DNA from: Himantopus leucocephalus
Lineage: Eukaryota; Chordata; Aves; Charadriiformes; Recurvirostridae
NCBI GenBank assembly: GCA_003993805.1
Contig: RSEF01000031.1
Span: forward strand, 58,777,671 to 58,841,670
Direction: 5' to 3'
DNA length: 64,000 nt
Part shown: positions 25,901 to 40,900 of the stretch, in pieces
Position numbering within the stretch: position 1 is the stretch's first letter
Layout: each line of letters begins with the position of its first letter
The notes under the pieces: model-generated
What the model was told of the DNA's origin: nothing
Database searches by the model: none
The model's input: the letters and a program-made list of their open reading frames with translations, nothing else
Program-made: the position numbers and the translations under genes

Positions 25901-28900
25901 TTGCTGCTGTGAGACCACAACAAGGAGCAGCCCCTGGTGGCCAAGCTAGGTTGAGGTTAGTTAATTTTTTTAATTAAGGTAGCATTTAAATCACACAGCC
26001 TTGTTTCTACACAAAATCCTTTTGTTAGAGTTCACCTGTGGGAATGAGCACCGTCATTAGATAGCCTCAGCACCAAATCAGCATTTGAGAAATTAATGTT
26101 CTTGGCATTTAATTGTAGTAGTTTTCAGTCTGTGGCGTACTGAACAGTGTAGAGGCATTGCCCTCAGTGTTTGTAGACTAAGCGTGTTCTCATTCTTAGC
26201 AATGCAAATGTAGAGTAATTCCCCTTTACTGCTTTTTCCCAAAGAGTACATTTTGTCTCCTTAATCTGAGTATGTCCAGTTTTTAAGTAGAGATAGAATA
26301 GTATTATCTTATTTTACTTATTTCATAAATATGTATTTACAAATCAGATGAGTTGGATTTTTTTAATTTTGGGGGTTTTTTTGCCTTGCTGCCAAGGTGT
26401 AGACTTTAGGAATGTGAATGCTGGTGATAAATTCTTAATTTGTCTTCCTAAGCCTCTTTGAACTTTTGTTAATTTGTCTTAAAGGACTCCATCCATCAGA
26501 GAGCGCTAGCAATATCAAACTCTCTGTTGCTGCATTATGCCTTCTCATCTGTCTTGTCCATATGTGTTTTTAAATCGGTGCTTTGTGCAAAGTGTTACTT
26601 ACTTTGAAAATGAGATTTTCTGCACTGTTGGTGTTGTCTGTAGAGCCCGGAGGTCCAACATGGATCCTTGTTGGCTTTGGGATTTACAGTAGGAAGGTAC
26701 TTGGCCAAAGGGAAAATCAGAACAATGGAGCTACATGACATAGAACAGCCAAACACTGCAGTCATGCCGAAACAGGAACAGCTCATAAAGTCGACGACAG
26801 AGACAATAGGTAACTTCCTGCCTAAGACTGTGTTGCATGTAACAGTTATTTTTTCAACCACGCCAGGCTGAGGACTTTTCCAAGATAATTCAGCCCATAG
26901 ATACTGTAATCTTGAGTTCACTTTCTGTGATACAATTTACAGCCTGTAAAAATGTCATCTGATTAGATGCATGGACATAACCCCTTTCAACAAGAACTAG
27001 GTGGACTCTTGGCTCGTAGACCAACACAGCACAGTTAGGAGCGGTGCCACAGCCTGGACTCCTCTCAGTGTCTCTGTTCACTTTCATTTTGTTCTAGCAT
27101 AATGCTTCCTACCAGCTGTAGAGGAGATAAATGCTTTGCTTGCATGGGCAAAATACAGGCCTTCCTGCCCACTGCTAAATAATAATACAAACCCCAAGTC
27201 ATCCTGTTTTGCTTTTTCCTGTAGGTTCTTTTCTGGACAGCACCTCTCCCTTCCTTGTGGTGGCTGCGTGTACGGCTCTTGGGGAGATTGGCAGGAACGG
27301 CCCCCTGCCAATTCCCAGCGAAGGAACAGGATTTACAAAGCTGCAACTTGTTGAAACCTTATTGGCCCGAATCCCTTCCAGCAAGGAAACAAATAAGGCA
27401 AGATTTTGTAGTGTTGTTATGATTGTTGTTCTGGAATGCTCTGTCCTCAGGTTTATGTATTACCTGCTGTACTCAGCCTCATTTTTTAAAGGAATTAGGC
27501 TTATCTTGTTGGCTGTAGTGGGTTGTAATTAGGCAAATGGTTTTTCCAAGTGTTTTCTAGCAGTTGATCGCTTGTGCTTTCTACAGTCATGAGTAGGAGC
27601 TTAAGAAATGAAAACTATTAATGGTTATAACTTTAATTCAAGAAAAATGGGGCTATCTTCTTTTACCTGGACATAATCCTGAAAGGTAACAAGACATTTG
27701 TTTTGATCTGTGTTTTGGAAGAGAGGTGCACTGACTGATCTAGTAAGTCACTTGCACGTCTAACTTCTGGTACCTTAAGTGAAACTTCAGCAAGGGTGAA
27801 AAAGAATGGGTTTAAAGTGTATCTTCTGGATTTACAGGAAAGTTATGTGATGGTGGTGTTTTTTTGTTTGTATTTAAGATGAAGGAACGAGCAATACAAA
27901 CATTAGGTTACTTCCCAGTGGGAGACGAAGATTTTCCTCACCAGAAGCTACTGTTGCAGGGTTTAATGGATTCTGTGGAGGTGAGGCACCACCAATGTAT
28001 TATTCTTTATCCTGCAGTGAGTATTTCTATTCGAATGCTTTTAATTTACTCAAGCCAGGTTTACAAGAGGAGATGTGCTCTTGTAATAGCACCTCTGGGT
28101 TTTTTAAAACTGCCTTGAAATAGAGAGCACAGGTAGGTTTGGGTCTTGTACGATGTTTATGCCACGGTTTAAAACTTGCCAGTTGAGGTCTCTGCCCCAA
28201 TCTCTGAGATGAATGTGCGTTTCCCTTCAGGAGCACTGTCTGTATGTGTAAAATCTTAACAGCTTAGAGTAGTGCAGATATAGGTCTGTATTTTGGCCTT
28301 CAAAAGTACCCTAAAAGTAGATAATATAAATACACCTTTTTCATCTGAACTACATCAGCTGATAAAACTCACTTGAAGTAGAAGCTTTGTTTATAGGAAT
28401 GTGTGTATCTGTTGTCAGTCTAAATGCGTCCGTGTCCGTTTCACAGTGCTTCAGGGCTGCTATACATAATGCAGTATGCCAGACAGCAAAATGATGAAAT
28501 AGTCAAGAAGCTTTTTTAGTGTTCTTCATTTATAGCTTGTTTTACCTTTCTTCCTTGTTCGTACTGACATAGGATTCAGCAGTGTAGAAGCAGCTATTGA
28601 GTATCAGACAGGCTGGCTTTGCCGAGTCCTCCAATCTGATGTGATCAAACAAGCACAAATAGTAAGAACATTGTGTACACAATCATCGAACGATGTTTCT
28701 AAGTGCCATGTTTATCTCCTATAACCGCTTAGGGACATTACAGCCTCCTTTATAAAATGTGTACTTGAAAAAAAACCCCCAAAATTTATCTTAGATTGCA
28801 GGAAGCTAAGGGCTTACTTCTCCAAATGCCTGAGCATTTTGTGCTTCCAGAGAGTAAGGAAAATAATCTAGAAGGTACTCAGCAGGTATGGAAATCAGTT

Positions 28901-31900
28901 CGTAGGACTCAAGATTCATCACAAATAATGACAAAAAAGTGGCAGAGTTCTGCACATTCTGTTCCTGAGGGTTTAGAGACTAGTGGAAAGAGGACAGAGA
29001 AGCAAAGCAAAGTATTGTCTGAATTCTTTTAATGTGAAAAACAAATTTGTGCATCTCTTAGAGATGATCAACTTCTGGATGGAATTACAAGAGAATCTTT
29101 TACTGATGCATACTATCAAAGCCACGGTAATTTTTGTTAATGACTGGCAGTCTTGTTCTAACTTTGTTTTATTTTCATCCTGTCTCTCCAGTTCTTTCTA
29201 TTCACTAAGTTGAACTTTTGGAGAGACTAGCAAATGCTTTGTAGAAGGCACACTTTAAAAATAATTATGGAAATTTTAGCTCAGCATTCGTTTTGGAGAG
29301 TTTGACATCGGCTCAGTTTCCATCAATTTGAGTCGGTCTGAGGTGCCACATAATCTCAGAAGCTCACCAAAAGAGTGATCTTACTGCAAATTGGTGCTGA
29401 GAATTGGGGTTGGGAGAGAGACTGTGGTTTTCTGGAGTAAGTTTCAAAAGCTTTCGTGTGTGTTTAATTAGTAATGTCAGTGAGCCTCTGTTGTGTTTTT
29501 CAGGCCAAACAAATAGAACTGCAGTTCACTGTTGGTGAAGCTATTACCAGTGCGGCTGTAGGAACCAGCTCAGTGGCTGCACGCGATGCGTGGACAGTCA
29601 CAGAGGAGGAATATATCCCTCCTGCAGGTAGGTCTTCCTAATACAGGGGCTGGGTTGAGGAATGTAAAATCTCACAGTTACGGACTAACACCGGACTCCA
29701 TAACTTTATTTCCATGGTGCTTGTTTTATAACAGTAGAAGTAGTAACATTAGAGATTTCCAGAGTTATAACGGTAGAGGCATTTTGTGTTTGTTAATGCA
29801 CTGCTTGGTGTTCTGCAATGCTGATTATATACGGGTAATTTCACCTCTTCCAAGTCCATCTGCTCAGAGGGTATAGAAGTCTTCATTTCACATGCTATTT
29901 AAATAACTTCGTGATGAAATCTAATTTATTGCCACTTGACAGTGCATATGGTTTATTTTTTCATTTTGGTTTGCCATGTTGGGTTAGTTTCACGTTTAAC
30001 ATACACAAACCTTTTAAAATAGCATTTTGAAGCCTGCAGTGGAAAATAGGGTTATAAAATTAAATTGCAAGTCTTTTTCCAACAACTTGGACTGATACGA
30101 TTAAGTGACATTTAGATGCGGTAAATGCAGAAATTTTATTTAAGGACTAAGTTTCTTTACCCGTTGAAATGCAAGCATGACAAAATGCTAGCTTCAGAAC
30201 AGGCAGCTGTAAATATCAGCCTCAGACCTGCAAACAGGTGGTTTAATGTTATGAGAGTGGTCTTAGATCTCAAGTGTACACAAAGCTGAGCATGTGCAGA
30301 ATGGGGTAGGAACCAAACCCTGCCGTTGCTCCAGAAATTTTGAGTCCTAACAAAAACCAAGTAGTGCACTGAATCTTACGCAGTATAAGTGGTACCTCTT
30401 CTTGGCCGCAGGCTCTGAAACAGTCTCATGAAGGGTTAGGAAGACTCTGTTCAGTGTTTCTATTAGGAGAAATACTTTCTCACTGACTCCAGTGAAGGCT
30501 TTTCCTAAATAAGCAGAGATTAAGGTGTCACCTGAGTACTCATGGGCTAATTAGGTTTTTCATTGCCGCTGCATATTATATTGAAGTTAAAAATGGGTGT
30601 GGCTGATTCTCAAAGCTCCTCCCCTCCACCTTTCTTTCTTTCATATAGATTTGAAAGTGAATGACGTGGTTCCCTGGGTCCTAGACCTCATTTTGAACAA
30701 GCACATTGTCAGCCCCAACCCACACGTTAGGCAGGCAGCTTGCATCTGGCTTCTATCAATGGTGAAGAAGCTGAGCACACACAAAGCAATTAAGGTAAGA
30801 AATACGCCCTTATCTAGCTCTGGCTCCTTGTCCCTACTTTTGCTTCTCACCTTCTTTCTGGCCCTTCCTTCCCCTTCACTTCCATTGCCTCTTTTCCCCC
30901 AGTGCTGCTACAGTCCTTGTTGTGGTGTTTTTCAGACATGGCTTATCTTTTGTTACTAGGGGAACATACTAACTGGCAGATGAACCTGTTTGGCACCTTT
31001 GTAAACATCTGACTTGCACTCAAGTCAGAGTAAGCTTAGTGTAAATAGCTGTTGTAAGATGAAGTAACAGTCCGTCTTCCCTTCGGAAGAAGAGGTTGGC
31101 GTCTGTATAGTTTTTAGGATTTATTTTTGGAAAATATTAAAAGGAGGCCGAGGAGGGGAAGAAGGGAGAGAACTAGATGGAATTCCTGGACTCATTTGTT
31201 TCATGGAGTTTATCACAACTATTTTACCTAGGAGCAGTTATGATGTGCTTTGTGGACTGTATTTTTGCTCTGCTTTCATGAAAAACTTATATTTAGGGTG
31301 CTTGTCTGTAATGACAGAATGTGAAAGGTCCTGTACAAGGACTTAGTAAAGCATTCCCAACCAAAATGTCCTCTCTCTGCATAGAGGTACTATAGGCTGT
31401 GATTGGATCATGTAAACATTTTGTGCTCTCCAGGTAATGACAAAGAGCTTTGGGACGATAGGTGCTTTGCGAATGTGAGGTGTTATATGTAAAACCTTGC
31501 CGCATGTTACACTCATCTAAACAATGGGGTTTGTGGGAGGTGGCAAAATCCACTAGTTTGGGGATGAAAAAAAGAGATCTTCGCACAGAGGATAGCTCCA
31601 TCTGGCTGCAGGCCAGATTTATGATGCATTACTGCAATGAATTAGACAAGGAAAATAAAATATGTGGTTTACTAATGGCATGGTAGCTGTAAAAAGGTGC
31701 TGGACAAATAACTGTTATCTTCTGCGAACGTCAGTCTGCTTACCTGTCTGGAAAGGAGAGCAGTTCTTGTCGTAGGTCTAGCTCAAATAGGCAATTCCAT
31801 TGATACTGTAGCCTCTCTTTATCTGTTAGGAAGTTCCCATGATACCAGACAAAGGATCCAAAACTTGAGATAAAAATAATGTCTTTCTTTCTCATCTTAC

Positions 31901-34900
31901 AGTCTCATCTCAAGGATATTCAAAGTGCATTTGTTTCAATTCTGTCAGATAGTGATGGTAAGTACTACCACATCTTGAGAGCTGTGTCTTTTGGTGGGCT
32001 TTTAACAGAATGGAGGGAATCTTTGAACAGGCAGAAAGTCACCTACACACTCTCTGTCAGCCAGCATTAAAAGGTGACTATAGAAGCGTCCCATTTCTGA
32101 TGTAGGAATGATTTCTTTTCTGAGCATCACAAGTCGAGATAAGAAGCACAGCTTTTTTCTGTGCTTTGCTAACCAAGCACAAATCATTCTCTGCATTTGC
32201 CCCTTCAGATTGCAATAACAGAAACTGTTCAGTGGGGCTACTTCTGCTCTGCTTTGGGCAGCAGGATGTGTATCACAGCGTTCTGCATGGACAGGAACTC
32301 TAAGCCCTCTTTAAGCTAGCAAGTCTTGACTTATAGGTCTGTCCATGGCAGCTAGTGGAAAGGGTGGCATCCAGCAGCCTGTCCAAAGCTCACTGAAGTT
32401 GAAGACAGTATTACCATTAATTTTGCTGGACTTCAGGGGCCAGCAGTATGTCAGAATACTTATGGCTCTTGGAACCATCTCTGCTATTTCAAAACCTGCA
32501 GTGACAATATTAACATGAAGATGTCACCTAATCTGGGGGGGGTATGCCTTCAGAACAAATTGCTGCTTCAGAATACAAAGCTTGTGTCTTGCCAGACTAG
32601 ATCTTCTCTAAAATGGAGAGCTGTGACCTGCAGCACAGAGCTCCATTTGCTGGATCATGATTTTGGTTGAATCTTGGTTTTGAAATCTGTGTTACTTAAT
32701 TACATGCTTATTTGTAATTTTACTTTGTAAAATCTCTTGCAGAGCTTAGTCAAGATGTTGCTTCAAAAGGTCTTGGGCTGATATATGAACTGGGAAGTGA
32801 ACAGGATCAGCAAGAGCTCGTCACCACACTTGTTGATACCCTTATGACTGGGAAAAGGTACAGTGAGCTCCGAACACAGTGACAGAGTACTCTGAGCTAT
32901 GTGTCTGATGGGAACAAAAATGTGCCTCTCTTGTGTGCAGAAAAGAGATGTTTTGTGGCCAAGGGCAAGCCAATATCCATATGTTGCCAGTGTGTCAAAC
33001 TGGGACATTTCTTAATTCAGCTTAGAGTTTGTTGTGACTGAAGTTGTTCCGGTTTTCTTCCGTTCAACAAAGCTTCAAAATAGTGATTCAGTCCTGATTC
33101 AAGCAGTTCAAGTCAGTTGGGGTTTGGTTAGATTTCCTGCTTGCTGCATTGTTCAATTGCAAAGGACAATGATCTCTTGCAGCAACTCTGCACGATGTGA
33201 GTGTTGCAGAAGTGGGGACTTGCTTGTGCCTGAAATGTACCTTTTGCTGAGGAAGTGTTGTTGATGGTCACTTGCCAGCTTTAGTGCAAAAAACGCTGGT
33301 CTTACAGGACTCCTGGCTAGTAATTATGTTGGGTCAGTGCTGGAAGTGCTATTTAACAGCCTACTTCTGTCTAAGCTGCTGGGTGTGACCACTGTGAATG
33401 ACAAAAACCTAGGTTGTGAGTGTGGGGATCCAGTGGTGGTAAACAGGAAGAGATCAGATGAATAAAAATAGATTTTTTTGCATTTTGAGGTAGAGATTTG
33501 CTGTCCATTATATGGCTTGTATCTGGGCAGAAGTAAAAAAACATTATTCAGTGTTTTGACTTTTTACCTTCTGACTGCACAGCAAAACCCTCACTTTCTG
33601 CTGCGTCTCCTTAACAGTACACATGGTACATGTTAAATGAGATTCCTTGCAGTGTGTGTGGCTTTGCACACCTGTCTGTTTTTTATGGGGTTGTAACTGA
33701 AAGAATGGGAAGTTACTGAGTTAATAAAGCAAAACAAACTAACTTGTTCTGTAGAGTGAAGTCCATTCAAGGGTAGAGTTTGGTAAAGCTAATGCTGGAC
33801 CTCTTTTCTACCAGAGCCAAACATGAGATGACTGGAGAAACTGTGGTGTTTCAGGGTGGCCTGAGCAAAACCCCAGATGGGTAAGTTTACTGACAGACTC
33901 AATGACAGACACACAATCAGTGCTGAAACAGTATTGCCTTGCTTATGAGTCTGCTTCCTGAGCTTTTTGTTCCTTCTTGTTCTCTAAGTTACCATAACTA
34001 TTTCCTTGTAGTACAGATAGGGTATTCACTTCTCTCTGTCTGCTTTAGGCTGTGATTTGACTAGCTTTAGCTATTACGGCATTTGCTTAGCTAAAAATAG
34101 TGACACTGATTTCCCTTCTGCTTTCCAAAGTCAAGGACTTTCTACCTACAAGGAGCTTTGTTCACTGGCTAGTGATCTCAACCAACCAGACCTGGTGTAC
34201 AAATTCATGAATCTGGCCAACCATCATGCCATGTGGAATTCTCGGAAGGTAATTTGCTGCTTTCATACCACTTGCATTCTCACTGTGCACTCTGGAAACA
34301 GTAATTGGATTTCTTTAGCTCTGTTTGCATGTTCTATGGATAACTGCATGTAGAGGTCATTTGTTGACATTTTGATGCCTGGTCCAATGCAAATTTACTA
34401 GGCTGAGAAACAAATTTAGGATTACTTGAAATTCTTAAAACAAAACATCGGTATCACAGCATTCATATCATCCTACATTCCCCTCTGAATCAGCTGTGTT
34501 CCTTTCTTTTTACTTTTAAATGTGCTTAGAGGTCAGGTCTTGATGCATTCAAACAGTGATTTTCAAAACTGGATGAATTTTCAGATGCCAAAGAAAGTGA
34601 CCTTTGTTATCTAAAAAGACAGAGCAAAAAATACTGAGCAACAAGTTCCTAAAAAGCCAGTTGACAATAAACCAGTTTAATCACTGTTGTCAAAAGTATC
34701 CTTTTTTTAAGTCTTGATATTTTAAAGCTACTGGGACCTTTAGGAAATCTGAAATTGTATCCACTTCCTGCCAAAAAAGTAGCTTCATAAATTTGAAGAT
34801 CTCAGTATACTTTTCAGAGCTTTAATCTGGGGGCTTTTTCACTGGCTTTATGTGAGCGTGGAAGAACTTGTTTTGTCCCTGGGAGCAGGCAGAGCAGCTT

Positions 34901-37900
34901 TCGTGCGCTTTCATGCAGAAGACCCAGGTAGCTGCATCTACTGTATTGCACCTTTCGTGCTCTTTCATGCTTGTTACCTGAAGTTTTGAGTCTCTGGCAA
35001 CACCACGTAGTGCAGAAAGCAAGCCTCAGCATTGACTTCCATCCAGAGTTTGACAAGTTAATGTGTCTTTCGAGACTTCCCTGTCTTTGCACTGGGACTT
35101 CAGAAGCATAGGAGCATAGTTAGGTTCCTGACCCTTGTGGGCCAGAGTGAGTCAAGAAAAACCACTCATCAGCTGTAGGCTGAGCTTTGGCATTTGAGGA
35201 ACTTGCAGAATTGTTTAAGTTGGAGGGGACATCTGGAAGTCTGTGCTCCAAACCTCCACACAAGAGCTAGGCAGAGCAAGCTGTTGAGGGCCTTGCAGGT
35301 GATGCCTTCCTTTTCCTTATACTTTCTGCAGCCTCTTGCTCCTCACAGCAGTGGTCATAACTGAGAGTGTGGCTTTATTACTCTTCCTTTTTTTGACTAA
35401 CCCATCCTGTCCTGTGGAATCCCTAGTATGGGGTTTGAATGGCAGCTTTTGACAGTGCAGGTCAGGAAACATGAAGTCATTAGAGGCAGTCGCTTCACTG
35501 CCTGTGTTGAGCAATTTCTTTTGGGGCTATCCTGCCAAATCCCATGGGACTTTGCGGGTGAGCATCAGTCCCACTGTGTTAGAATTGACAGTGGAATTGA
35601 CAGTGGTGGAGAAAGAAAAGAGTATGGAAGAATACTTGAGTTTAAAGTAAATATGGACAGTTGAAAAATTATAATCCCCAGGAATTTCAGGTTCTAGAGC
35701 TAAGGTAGAGCTCTTTTATTTTCAGTTTTTCAGTTCCTAAGTTATTCTAGTTCTTCTAAGTGCAGCAGAGTTGTAGAGAAGCAGTGGCCCACCCTCACCA
35801 GTTTTTCTGAGAATCTCTTTCAGAAGAACATATTCAAATCTTCATAGTTTTAGTTCTCCACCACCACTTTTGCAAATGAGGTCAATGGGTATCTTGAAAT
35901 GAAGGTTGGAGAGATGGAAGTTTTGAAGTAGCATGTTGCCTGCTGAGTGTGATTGTATGCTTGAGGTCACTGTGGTACTGTAGCACTGATGGGGAGCTAA
36001 TTCTGGTACCATTCTAGTCCTTTTGATTTGGTCTAAATCTGAACTGTGTCAGTCAGCTTTGCCACTGACTGTGGTGTGCCCATAACTGAGTGAATGAGCA
36101 AGCAGATTGTTTCAACAAATACTCTTTTGTCATCATTTCAGGGAGCAGCTTTTGGTTTCAATGTGATAGCTGCCAAGGCTGGAGAGCAACTGGCTCCATT
36201 TTTGCCCCAGCTTCTTCCACGGCTTTACCGTTACCAGTTTGATCCCAACCTGGGCATTCGACAGGCAATGACCAGCATCTGGAATGCCTTGGTCACCGAC
36301 AAGTCGATGGTGAGTAAGCGGCAAAGTGCAGAGTGGTGGCTTTGCTGCTAGCCAGCGGCATCTCAGAGATCCTCATGGGACAGTTGCATCTTGTGAAAGG
36401 AGCGGCTGGGCAGAAATGAGTGAGGTATTGTCCTACAGAGAAAGAGGTGCTTGAATCCATAGGTGAGCTGGAGGATGCGCAGAGGTTTTGCACTGCCTCT
36501 TACATGTGAAAGGATGTCACAGACCTTGTTTGTGTGGCCAGTGTTAAAGTATATGCTTTACTTTACTTAAAGTGGGGGTTTTCCACACTTCACTATTGCT
36601 TTGATATAGCTTATGAGAAGCTCTTCAGGAATCTTTATGGCCTAAGATGCCTTTCCTAGAGCAAGAGCATATAAATACGGTTCCTCAGTTTTTAAGTGGA
36701 AGGAAGCCCATGGGAAGAGGCTGTTCTAATAGATTCTCTCCTCCCAGAGAAGTTTCAGGAATAAGTGATTTTCGTGAGATACCCTTGCTCTGGCTCTGAA
36801 AGGCCTGGAATCGGGTTTGCAAATCTTTTCTCCTAGCAAAGGTGATCTTAGTGTGAAGTCATTCACCCTGATTCTTCATCAAAGTGCAACTGCTTATCCT
36901 GTAAATACATGTTTGGTGCCGCATCTAAACAGTTCAGTTGATACAGGACTGAGGGACACTTCTTGTCATCTCTGTCACATTGTTAAGCCCTGAAGCAGTG
37001 CAGAGAAAGGCATGTCTAAAGTAAAGTCAGAGGAAGTTTGCGCAGGGTCAGCTCTGGCAAGCATTAGTTCATTTGCTGTGGCTGAAAGCAGATTTTGTTG
37101 TCCTAAAGAAACTTTTTTTTTTTTTCAGAGTACAGGACAAGGTTGCATGGTCCATGCTTGTTTCATGATTTTTCCTTTTTTTAATAATAGGTTGATAAGT
37201 ACATGAAGGAAATTCTTGAGGATTTGATCAGTAACCTAACCAGCAGTCTGTGGAGGATCAGGGAATCCAGGTATTGCTGGGAAAAGTAACAGATTTTTCT
37301 TTGAACCCTCTTCTTTTCTCTTCTTTGCCATAAACTTGTTAACCCAAAGAAGTTGAGGGGGGAAGGAAGACACGTCCTTTCATCAGGATAGAGCCCAGTT
37401 TTGTAGTCTGAACTTGAAGTGTGATACAATCTTGAAGCTATTTGCTTCACTGAGCCTGGAATTTTTTATTGCATGTAGCTTGAGCATGATACTAAATCGT
37501 GTTCTCTGAAGGAGGAGTTTTCTGGCCACAGATTTCTTGCCTCTCCTTGGACCTGAAATATTACTTAATGTTAGAAAATCTGGCTATATATGTACTTGGG
37601 AGCAGGTTGCCAGTTGGTATAGCATTTTTAGTAATCTGCTTTTTGTTTATAATAGTTTCTAGTTACGCTGTATTGAAAACTTCCATTTTAATGTCAATTC
37701 CAGGCTCTAGGCCATTTTGTTTTGTTCTTTTCCTATACTTGCAGAACAGAAATCTTAAACAATTTTGTAACTGGAATGTTTGCAATAGCAATTTTCACTA
37801 CAGCAGCCTTTCTCCCTTGCTGTCAACCGTTTCAGATTTCACCTGACTGGCTGAATGTTTTTTTCTCTACTAAAGGAGATGTTCTTACGACAGGGTAGAT

Positions 37901-40900
37901 TTAGGGTTTGGGGAAAATAAGGAATGTGAAACAGTTCTCAGGCTTTTTTAACCATTTACTTATATTTATAAACTTACCTGTATATACAGCTATATCAAAT
38001 AAGTACACCATGTGAAGGAAATAAAATTCCTTGTTTGCAGCTGTCTGGCACTGAACGACTTACTAAGAGGAAGGCCTTTGGATGACATTATAGACAAACT
38101 TCCAGAGATCTGGGAAATCCTATTCAGAGTGCAAGATGACATTAAGGTAATGGAACTGATAATTGAAAAGGAATCTTCAACAGAAAGTACAGTGATCAGG
38201 CTCTCAGATGTTTGAAGAGAGATTCTCTGAGAAGTCAAGTTAAAGCGAATGGGATTTTGGGGTATTCAGCAGACTACAAATTCAGGCACTTGTAGTTGAA
38301 ATTTCTATGCGGCCTTGGAAATGCTTTATGTATGTTTCTTATATTTTTATGCATTGGTTTTCATTCCTACTGTGCTTATTCTTGGCGGCTCAGCATTTTT
38401 CCTGGATATAAAAGAATTTCGAAGTATTTGCTTAACTCTTAAGTATAGAAACATTTATTTTGGACTGCTTCTATGCTTAAATGACTTGCGTAATATGAAG
38501 TCAATCCTTGGGTCCTTCCAGGTTTGAGCTGTGTTGTCACTGGATCCAGACTTTTTTGCTCGAGCTTAAGCAAGGCTGAGCTGTTTTCCAAAGTGTACTG
38601 TGTACCAGGAAGTTCCTTCCATACTAGTAGATTTAGTGTGTTCAGAAATGTTCCTGGGCACTGAAATCACCTGAACAGTTTTGCCTCAGTGCTAATGAGC
38701 TATACTAGCCTCTGAAATAGAGCAACTGCCTGGAAACTGCCTTTTGGGAAGGGTCTAATTCCTGAATTTTGCCTGGAAATGGTTTGGGAAAGTCTACTTG
38801 GCCAGGCCAGCTTTTTTCCAACAACGTCCTAAGACATTACCAGTCCAGGTGATTGTGTTTCAGTACCCAGGAATATTGCTAGATTCTGCTTAATTCATCC
38901 ATACAAGTAAAGTTGAAGAGTCTAGTTGGTGGTGGTGTCACGTGCAACCAGAGCTGCACTAATTTTACTGTTTGCTTTTAGTCCATCTTTCTCTAGTCCT
39001 AGACATTCAGTTGAGTAAAGCATCACTGAGCAACAGGCATTTTATTGAGGAGGGAATAAGGAATACCCAAAGCGCTATATACTTCTTTTTGTGGCAGAAG
39101 GTTCCATTGGTTGGTTTGGGTTTGGGGGTTTATTGGTTTTGGGTGGTTTTTTTTTTGTTTGTGGGTTTTTTTTGTGTTGAAAAGGACAACCAATAAAATA
39201 ATATCACACAGACAAATGTGAACAGAAGCACAGAGAACCTGGCAGTGTCAGGCAGGATTGTTAATGTCTTTGTCATTGAGTAGACCAGATACTCAGATGG
39301 ACCAATGCCAAAATTTCTTTGAAAGATATTATATTAAGTATTAGCCATGAATATAGCCTTGTCAGTACTAGTGTTATATTTATCAATTAGTATGAATCAT
39401 TCTGTAGAAGATTTAAAAATAGTAACAATGGATTGTTGACTTTTTTTTAGGAGACTGTGCGGAAGGCAGCAGAGCTAGCACTAAAAACTTTAAGCAAGGT
39501 AAAACTCTAATTTCATTATTTGCACATGGAGACATGTATGGTTTTGATGTTCACTATCATATTTGCAGGAGTGACCTGTTTACCACAGACTGTTGTCTTG
39601 AAAAGATCTCTAGTGTAAGGTGCAGTTGTGATAAACAGAACAGCCCCCTAGAAAGCAATCATAACAAGCTTGACCACATACTCTTCTGTACATTTGTTGT
39701 TGCTGGTGAAGTTCTGCTGCTTGAGCATAATGCTATGTTAAGTTCTATACAACTAAAGCAGGGATACAATGAACCATTTTTTTTTCCTCTGATGTCCTTT
39801 TTTTTCCCATTTGGTGGTGGGATTTAAGGGAACTTCAACAGTTGACCAAGCCCAAGCCCAGTGGAATGTCACTGGTGTGAAACAAAGTAATCCAGTCTGG
39901 ACTTCACTCTCTGATGCTGTTACTGCACAAGATTTTTTGAGAGTAGCACACATATTCCGTAATATTTTGTTTGGTGTTCCTCTGAAAAAGTCACATCGGT
40001 GGAAATGGAAATGGATCTTAAGAGCTGTGTTTGAAATCACAGCCTTCGCAACGCATGCAGCATGACATTTCAATGGCACACGTGGTGATCTGGTCCCAAA
40101 ACACTGTGCAATTGCAGAATCTGTTCTGATCTGGGACTTGCTGGTCTGCCTTATGGAATGGTTGAATCCACGTGGCTGAGATAGGCTACCATCAACTGAG
40201 AGGTCATTTGGTCCATCTCTTCATCCAGATGGAGATCAAGGCCTGCTAGGCTCTGAATTTGCCTTTTTGTGGAAGCTGACTGTAGCTGAAACTCCTTTTA
40301 GGAATGTAGGCTTAAGTACCTCCTGGAGAGGAGAATGGAGGGGTAACAGAGCCTGGGTTTGGCTGTGAGCAGTTGTTGTAGTCACTGTTTTTTAATTGTG
40401 TCTGACAGAGAAGGTGCTTTAATATAATCTGAGCGGGAGGTTTGTACATGCTTGCGACACTGATTCTCACCTGTCCCCAGGTCTGTGTGAAAATGTGTGA
40501 TCCCTCGAAAGGAGCGGCAGGTCAGAAGACAATAGCTGTATTGCTCCCTTGCCTCCTAGACAAAGGAATAGTAAGCACAGTTGCTGAAGTCCGATCTCTC
40601 AGGTTAGTTTTGCATCATGTAAGTTCCCTGGGGATTGGGTCATGAGTTGTCTGAAAGAGACCCAGCTTATTCACCTGAGTTGCAGAATGCTCTTTGTGTT
40701 TGAAGTGAAAAGTTTCTCCCCAAAACAGCTTTCCTGCTGAGTCCTTTTCTCACTGAGTTCAAACAGCAGCCCCAGGAGCTCTACCTTTTGGGATTGCCTG
40801 GCCTCTCTGCAAATACCCAAGTTCAGTTCCCAGCAGGAAACTCTCTTCTCCCTGTGCAACTGGCAAACCGATCTGTGAGCTGCTGCACTTGAGGCCGTCC

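Noticed and set aside
28795..28885. Possible extra ECPAS exon (acceptor tatcttag, donor CAG/gtatgg) within a protein-looking open frame at 28796-29032
   Set aside because: Length 91 nt would shift the frame, an in-frame TAA occurs at once in phase 0, and the neighbouring exons join perfectly without it.
40085..40260. Possible CR1 remnant (gaggtcatttggtccatctc)
   Set aside because: Similarity is too short and diverged to support a call.
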